From Pohlia nutans (Eukaryota > Streptophyta > Bryopsida > Bryales > Mniaceae): a stretch of 64,000 bases of DNA. The translations under genes were made by a program, and so were the position numbers. Position 1 is the stretch's first letter. The number at the start of each line of letters is the position of its first letter. Where the stretch lies: NCBI GenBank assembly GCA_022496805.1, contig CM040103.1, positions 9,504,001-9,568,000 on the forward strand, in the 5' to 3' direction. The notes below the pieces were generated by a model. It saw only the letters and a program-made list of their open reading frames with translations. It made no database searches and had not been told where the DNA came from. This document shows, one piece after another, positions 58,275 through 64,000 of the stretch.

Positions 58275-59435
58275 ACATTCTTGAATCATTGTAAATGTGC
58301 ATCCTATACTTTGGGATCACAATCAGCATCACATTTTGACATGATTGATCAAAGATTGGTTGCTTTTTAAGACTTGAATTTTATTGAGCATCCTTCTATT
58401 CTCATTGGGTTTGTATTGGTTCCTTACTCCTATGTTAGTAATGACAAGTAAATATACAAACTTTAGTTGAATATTGATAAAGTTATCAGAATAATGGATT
58501 TGGATCCGTGGGTATTGCAAAGGACTTTTTAAATATGTTGAGTTATAAAGACAATACACCATTATTGTGTATATTGTATGGATGTGAATCTCTAATTTTG
58601 ACCTATATTTTATATAATAGAAAGGTGAGAACTTTTTATAGTTGATTGGAAAATAGAACTCCAAATTTTTATAGTTGAATATTGGAAATAAATTATATTT
58701 TTCATAAACATGTGCAAAAACCAAAAAAATCAAGTTGCACATCTAGCTTGACCTAATACCACCCACTGACCCAAAACAAAAAAAAGATTTTCCACATTTG
58801 GACATTTTCAAATGAAAAGAATTGGGTATATCATAGGATATACGATGAATAACCTCAAATCTATGATTCGTTATTGCATCATATATCTTCCATAAAACTT
58901 TCATGATTTGGGCATTTCCAAATTCAATTGTTGTTTGTTTATGGCTGAAATTTCCTAAATATTGGTCAGAAATTTTAGCATTTAATTTTTTTGCCCAAAG
59001 TGCTACCACCCTACGGTATGGACACTTTCATAGTGTGGAGCCTTTGGATGTGGAAGCATCTGCCTTTTTCCAGCACAGCTGATAATTGACCTTGAAAGTG
59101 GACCTCTCACTTACAAAATTACGGAAACGCAAACATTCCCTACTTGAATAATTGTCAACTCTCCAGTTTCTTTCCTTTCTGGACACAAATGAAACAAAAA
59201 TTCCATTGCAAAAGAGAAGGACAATAATGCACAGCATCCCAGTGGCCGGTTATTTAAATATTTTCACTGTTAAGGCCCTGGGATCACTCCATCTAGTAGT
59301 GTTGTAATTTTTGACACCCAATTGACCCAAAGCAATCACAACAAATTAAATTAATTAAATAGATAAAAATGTAAAAACATGGTTAAATCATGGGGCCAAT
59401 GACACACAACCACACTACTACCATGGTTCACATAA
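58275..59435. other. No gene seen; AT-rich
   Basis: A 137-codon minus-strand frame (58329-58742) followed by an 88-codon one (58743-59009) is rich in Tyr, Ile, Asn and Lys, as random AT-rich sequence would give. No motif or splice context. Confidence 0.4.
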
Positions 59436-59926
59436 TTAAGGCTGCTTCACACTATGGTTGAAGGTCGAGAGGCTGTCAATTTCCACCAATCAGTCGGATT
59501 GCAAGAAATGAAGAATTTGACCTTTTGGCCCTTCACAGATAGATAGAAACACCGACCCTTTTGCAAGGCCGGCGTGAATAAAGTGTCCGTTCGTAATGTC
59601 AATGACCCGGTGCCCACTGGACAGAGGGACATTGGGACAAAACAAGGCCCTTCACACTAAAGGCCAAAGTCCAAAGGCTGTCGCCCTTCAAAATGCCTAC
59701 ATGGCAACACTTTTTGACCAAGGTTGACGGACTCTGGAAGGAAGTTTGGGTCGAACAAGAATAGAAACCCAAACTATGGTTGAGAGGCCGTTGATTTTTT
59801 TCATAAAAAATCAAAACTATATTTTATTGCCTATTTTCAACCCATTTCTTTGGACTCTCAACAAAATTTGGCCACTTAATTCCACGGCCTCTCAACTTGG
59901 ATGGCCATAGTGTGAAGCGGCCCTTA
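59436..59926. mobile_element. TTA-flanked MITE, GGCYGCTTCACACTATGG ends
   Basis: The left end AGGCTGCTTCACACTATGG and the right end CCATAGTGTGAAGCGGCCC are inverted repeats between TTA at 59436-59438 and 59924-59926. It contains an insertion of the GATAGATAGAAAC repeat (59535-59640) and repeats of the motif CTTCACACTAAAGGCC. Resembles the CTTTACACTA-ended elements at 12222 and 20648 in style. Confidence 0.75.
59535..59640 (+). repeat. GATAGATAGAAAC interspersed repeat, copy 2
   Basis: It runs from GATAGATAGAAACACCGACC through GTGAATAAAGTGTCCGTTCG to GACAGAGGGACATTGGGAC, inside the MITE above. Confidence 0.6.
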
Positions 59927-59984
59927 GTGTGAGATTTCCCACCAATCCTCAATTAGTGTGAGACTTTACACACAATCCTCAAGA

Positions 59985-60085
59985 TAGATAGAAACTCTGG
60001 TCCTCTTTTAAGGTCAGTGTGAATAAAGTGTTTGTTTATAATGTTAATGACCCAATGCCCACCGGAAAAAGGGCCATTAGAACTC
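59985..60085 (+). repeat. GATAGATAGAAAC interspersed repeat, copy 3
   Basis: It runs from GATAGATAGAAACTCTGGTC through GTGAATAAAGTGTTTGTTTA to GAAAAAGGGCCATTAGAAC. It is followed by CACACAATCCTCACTACA, as is the 61607 copy. Confidence 0.6.
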
Positions 60086-60510
60086 ACACAATCCTCACTA
60101 CACTGAAATCGTCATATATTGTGGGTGAGTGAATGGCGTGGGTACAATCATCCATTTGGAAAAATTCTCACTTTTTTAAAACAAATTTTCATCATATTTG
60201 GATGAAGTTTTCCTTAGTATTTTGGAAAACGGGAAAAAAAATCCACTGTATTTTCGTAAAGCCCCTTGTAAATACTATGGGAATTTACTATTTGTGGTGA
60301 ATTCACTATGAAAATTCTCAATTACTATGAGCCGCACTTAGTTCTAATACCACAATTATTACGAGAATATTGAAACATTGTGGCTCACTGTAATGGCAAT
60401 AATTGGTGTAGTTGTATTAATGAGATATTTGAGCTAACCGAAAACAGAAGGGGAGTTGAAGAGGAGTCATCTCTATGAATAAATTTGCTGACATTCATTG
60501 TTCATGAATA

Positions 60511-60723
60511 GTCCCCGTGGTCGGGGCACTTGGCTCAGGGGAGCGGATGGGAACTCTCCTCTAACATTGAGGAGGTCACGAGTTTCATGCCCCACAGTGG
60601 CGCAGGGTCTTGCTTCAAATTATTCTTCAACTCACCGTAGACTAGTTTTGCCATTTTTTTTGAACTGAAAATGAGTTGAAGGTGAGTATGAGGTGAGTTT
60701 CGACTTTGAGACACTCTTTTTGG
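60511..60723 (+). repeat. SINE-like repeat, copy 2, with A and B box-like motifs
   Basis: It begins with CCGTGGTCGGGGCACTTGGCTCAGGGGAG; TGGCTCAGGGG is A-box-like. About 40 bp on, GGTCACGAGTTTCATGCC is B-box-like, so the 5' part is tRNA-related. The tRNA-unrelated part matches 45500-45660 (GCAGGGTCTTGCTTCAAATT, TAGACTAGTTTTGCC, GAGACACTCTTTTTGGTTAA). A family C element has inserted at its 3' TTAA. Confidence 0.65.
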
Positions 60724-61300
60724 TTAACCCCTAAATGCCTAGAGCCCTCTCTAAATTCGGCAGTTTTGCAAAGATGCATTATAAAATGCAACTAAGAGGG
60801 ATATTTTCGACTTAATGTATGAATAAAAGTTGTACGTTATGAATTTTCCATTCTATCCATACGATTAGATCTATCATTGCTATCACCAATATTTTTGTAC
60901 AAAATTTGAAACTCAAAATTCAACATTCTTTTGTAATTCGATTATGAATAGGATATTGACAATTTGTAGATAAAATTTGTTGTGATTAGTTGAAATGTGA
61001 TGCTCTTAGTGTAGTGATTTTTGGAGTTTTTTTGGTTGCTTAATTTTATGAGTTGACTTTTTCAAAAGCACTTTTACACTAAAATCTTTCAAATTTTGAA
61101 TGAATCACTACAACATGAAATGAGGCATAAAATTTTCACAAATCATCCCCTGTCTAATCAGATCACACATTCATAAAGCTAACTTCCCATAGAATCTAAA
61201 GTAAAAAATTCACACTGCAAAAAGTATGTGACGGATGAGAAAACATGGATGAAATCTGTACATTGTCCAAAAAATGGACGCTCAGGCAGTTAGGGATTAA
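60724..61300. mobile_element. TTAA MITE family C, copy 4, inserted at the end of a SINE
   Basis: A 577-bp unit from TTAACCCCTAAATGCCTAGA to AGGCAGTTAGGGATTAA. The left flank ends CACTCTTTTTGG and the right flank continues CTCTATTG. The other SINE copy reads CACTCTTTTCGG-TTAA-CTCTAATG without interruption, showing the empty site. Confidence 0.9.
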
Positions 61301-61612
61301 CTCTATTGTATAATAGAGGCATGAGTACAGTATGAGTTTGGCGTATATAACATATGACGTATGAGTTCCCAAATACAAAGGCTTCCCAAAGGGCCCGCAG
61401 ACTGTGTTGATTAGATTCTAAAGTTGAGAGATGAGGTCCTAACTTATATATATGTGGTATGTACAGTACGTCTTTTTCCCACACTGAACCCTAGATGGGA
61501 CCCCCTGAAGAAGTCTCTTGAGTTGGCATATGCAATCCCTACAGCTCCTCAATCAATGCTCGAAAAGGAAACCCTAATTCTTCTGGGGTCATGATATCAT
61601 GTTCTCTGACTC
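61301..61612 (+). repeat. Direct duplication, first copy
   Basis: A segment from GTATAATAGAGGCATGAGTA to CATGATATCATGTTCTCT recurs at 62042-62362 with small indels. Shared blocks include AGGGCCCGCAGACTGTGTTG, CTCTTGAGTTGGCATATGCA and CGAAAAGGAAACCCTAATTC. Confidence 0.85.
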
Positions 61613-61700
61613 TCTTTGGAGGTCAGCGTGATTTAAGTGTTTGTTCCTAATGTCAATGACCCAGTGCCCACCGGACAAAGGGCCATTAAAACTCACACAA
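61607..61700 (+). repeat. Interspersed repeat, copy 4, lacking the GATA start
   Basis: It shares AAGTGTTTGTTCCTAATGTC-type and CACCGGACAAAGGGCCATTA with the 18835, 59535 and 59985 copies, and the following CACACAATCCTCACTACA with the 59985 copy. Confidence 0.55.
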
Positions 61701-61825
61701 TCCTCACTACATTGAAATCACTATCTATGAGAATTTTGGGTCACACTTTGTTCTAATACCACAATTACTGTGAGGATATTGAATTATTGTGACTCACAGT
61801 GATGGCAATAATCAGTGTAATTGTA

Positions 61826-62038
61826 TTAGCCCCCAAAGAACCAAGAAGCCCAAATTGAACCTCATATTATTTTTAACAGTTTTTTGAGTAGGTTCAATGT
61901 AGACTCAAACTTATTTGTTCTTCATTGATTCAAGTGATATAAAATTCGGTCTCATCCAAATTATGCTTTTAAATCCACAATATGATCTACTGAATTTGTC
62001 ATTTTAAAATCATGAATCCTTGGTTCTTTAGGGGTTGA
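61826..62038. mobile_element. TTAA MITE family B, decayed ends
   Basis: It runs from TTAGCCCCCAAAGAACCAAG to TTGGTTCTTTAGGGGTTGA, with a typical but slightly shortened interior, between the two copies of the direct duplication. Confidence 0.75.
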
Positions 62039-62041
62039 TGA

Positions 62042-62362
62042 GATACTGTATAATAGAGGCATGAGTATAGTATGAGTATGAGTTTGGCGTATATAGCACA
62101 TGGCGTATGAGTTCCCAAATACAAGGCTTCTCAGAGGGCCCGCAGACTGTGTTGATTAGATTCTAAAGTATAGATTCTTGAGTTAGACATATGTGGTAAC
62201 TTATGTACGTCTTTTTCCACACTGAACCCAAGATGGAATTTCAGGGACCCTCCTGAAGAAGTCTCTTGAGTTGGCATATGCAATCCCTACAGGCTACAGC
62301 TCCTCAATTAATGCTCGAAAAGGAAACCCTAATTCTTCTGGGTCCGTCATGATATCATGTCC
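62042..62362 (+). repeat. Direct duplication, second copy
   Basis: A copy of 61301-61612 with about 90% identity by eye. The segment contains no credible reading frame; AAACCCTAATTCTTCTGG near its end resembles a plant leader sequence. Confidence 0.85.
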
Positions 62363-62532
62363 TCTTCCGTCCTGTTTCTTTTCATTTTAATAATTGCTGG
62401 TATCAACATAGATCAGGCTGACAAGTCAGCTCAATGGCATCAAAGAGAATTTGATCTACAATTATCACCCCCAGGATTACTGGAAGTTACAGGAAGACTG
62501 AACTCCACAAGACAGCACAAATCAATAACCTC

Positions 62533-63265
62533 TTAACCCTTAAACGCCGAAGGAGCCAATTTCTGGCTTTTGGATGGACAGAAACTGAACTGGAGATCGA
62601 CTGAAAGTGATTTCTCATTCACATTTTGCTTGTTGACCTTGCATGGAGGGTTATGAAAAGTATCCACTTGAGTTTGCAATCATGCAAGTATTTGTCTTCA
62701 CATGAATGAGAAGTAAGAAAAAAAACGGATGCATAATTTTACTATTTCAATGTATTTTGCTCCTTTCATTGAATCTAAAATTTCTCCTTGAAAATGATAT
62801 TTTTTGAGTTTGAGCCCAACTAACAAAACAAAGGTCACCTACTCTAGTTTCTACTCCAATTGGAATTTTATGAAAATTCGCAATACTGAATATTTTATTG
62901 GAATTTGAACTTTGAATGTATTTTTGATGTCTTCTTTATTCTAATTATAAAAGGAAACGGGATTTGAGTTCATACCATGATGCTTGTCACTATAATGTAC
63001 ACCCAAAGTGAAATTTTCAGATTTTTTGAAATGATTTTCTATTTGATATGAATTTTTCTTCACTTTTTTTTCAAAAATTCTCATAAAAAATAGTTTTCTT
63101 TAAAAAAATCTAGATTTTGTGTGAGGTAAAGAAGACATGTATTTTCATCTCTAAAAAATAAACATAAATTTTTTTGAACATTTCTAGTTCAAAAATGGCA
63201 ACAAACTGAGTGCCAGGCAATGAGGCCTTGAACCTGTGGTCATAGGGCCGTCCTTTAAGGGTTAA
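62533..63265. mobile_element. TTAA MITE family L
   Basis: A 733-bp unit from TTAACCCTTAAACGCCGAAG to CCGTCCTTTAAGGGTTAA. No second copy of the interior was seen. It shares its last TTAA with the next element. Confidence 0.75.
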
Positions 63266-63998
63266 CCCCTTAATGCCTGGGCCTATGACCACAGAATCAT
63301 GTTTTATCTGTCACACTCAATTTTGCTACTAAAAATAATACAAAAACTTATATTTATATTTTCAGTAGATGATGTCACATGTCTACTACAAATCATGAAT
63401 TTTTCATAAATTTTGGTGAAATTTTGAAATTACTGTGATTTTATGGAAGTGATTGTAAAGAAAATTCATATCAATTACAAAATGTACTAAAAAATTCCGA
63501 TTTTTTTACCTGACGTGTAAATTACAATGAAGAAAAGTTTAGTTGATGAAAATCATCCGTGTATCTAAATTTAGAAAATTTTCTACACTTTGGTGATACC
63601 TACCGAACTTGCAACTACAATAAAAAAAACTCAAATTTCAAATTTTTCCAAAAATTCAAAGTGGGATAGAAACTAGACTTGGCAAGCTTCATTTTCTTAG
63701 GTAAGCTCAAATGTAATGGAACTCATTTTCATGGCCTAAATTTATTTTAAGTAAAACAAGCAAAACAATTCAAAATACACTACACGGTGAACCGCTTTTA
63801 CGACTCTTCTGTAGTTGGAATCCCATGTAAAATCTAAAAATTGCTTGAATGATTTGAATTTAACTTGAAGGGGTGGCATCACCAAGCAAAGCCCTTCACG
63901 TAAAGAATTGGATGGAAATCATCCACACAGCAGTTGGAATTGAATAGGGGATTTCATTCATAAGCCATTTTTTGGTTTGCCAGGCAGTTAGGGGTTAA
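63262..63998. mobile_element. TTAA MITE family J, copy 2 (complete)
   Basis: A 737-bp unit from TTAACCCCTTAATGCCTGGG to CCAGGCAGTTAGGGGTTAA, the fuller relative of 40701-41217. The ends CCTTAATGCCTGG and CCAGGCAGTTAGG are inverted repeats. The window ends two bases later. Confidence 0.88.
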
Positions 63999-64000
63999 CC

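Noticed and set aside
58329..59009. Two consecutive minus-strand frames suggesting a gene
   Set aside because: Composition is that of random AT-rich DNA, and no motif or splice signal links them.

Overview
This window reads as nuclear DNA of a land plant. It is strongly AT-rich, gene-poor and packed with small non-autonomous DNA transposons. The plant assignment rests on two genes: a complete alpha-expansin with the two introns usual for that family (7286-10112, minus) and the C-terminal part of a PORR-domain organellar RNA-binding protein (46109-46569, minus), a family known from land plants. I cannot place the species. A seed-free plant (bryophyte or lycophyte) is possible but unproven. No rRNA, tRNA, CRISPR array or retrotransposon polymerase was seen.

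Layout. 1-7.2 kb: MITEs, an (AT)n microsatellite and a 1.19-kb element with a perfect 8-bp target duplication that carries a broken AT-hook coding region. 7.3-10.4 kb: the expansin gene, both introns of which hold their own minisatellite. 10.7-16.3 kb: TTAA-flanked MITEs, a long foldback repeat and a small TTA-flanked MITE. 16.8-17.7 kb: a decayed unidentified reading frame. 17.9-25.6 kb: more MITEs, including a 1.3-kb TTA-flanked element. 25.8-29.3 kb: a 3.5-kb Tc1/mariner-pogo type transposon with near-identical inverted ends and a transposase broken by three in-frame stops. 30-44 kb: MITEs in several superfamilies. 44-54 kb: the most gene-like interval after expansin, with the PORR exon, unidentified candidate exons on both strands and two SINE-like or Stowaway repeat groups. 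54-64 kb: mostly repeats, with clear nested insertions and a 310-bp direct duplication.

The main signal is a swarm of about 34 elements in roughly a dozen sequence families, all bounded by TTAA and starting CCC(C/T), many with the same terminal 12-mer CCCCTAAACGTC. These are the hallmarks of piggyBac-type transposition. Two nested insertions prove TTAA duplication within the window, and at least seven pairs of elements abut and share one TTAA. No piggyBac transposase is present here, so the mobilising enzyme must lie elsewhere or be lost.
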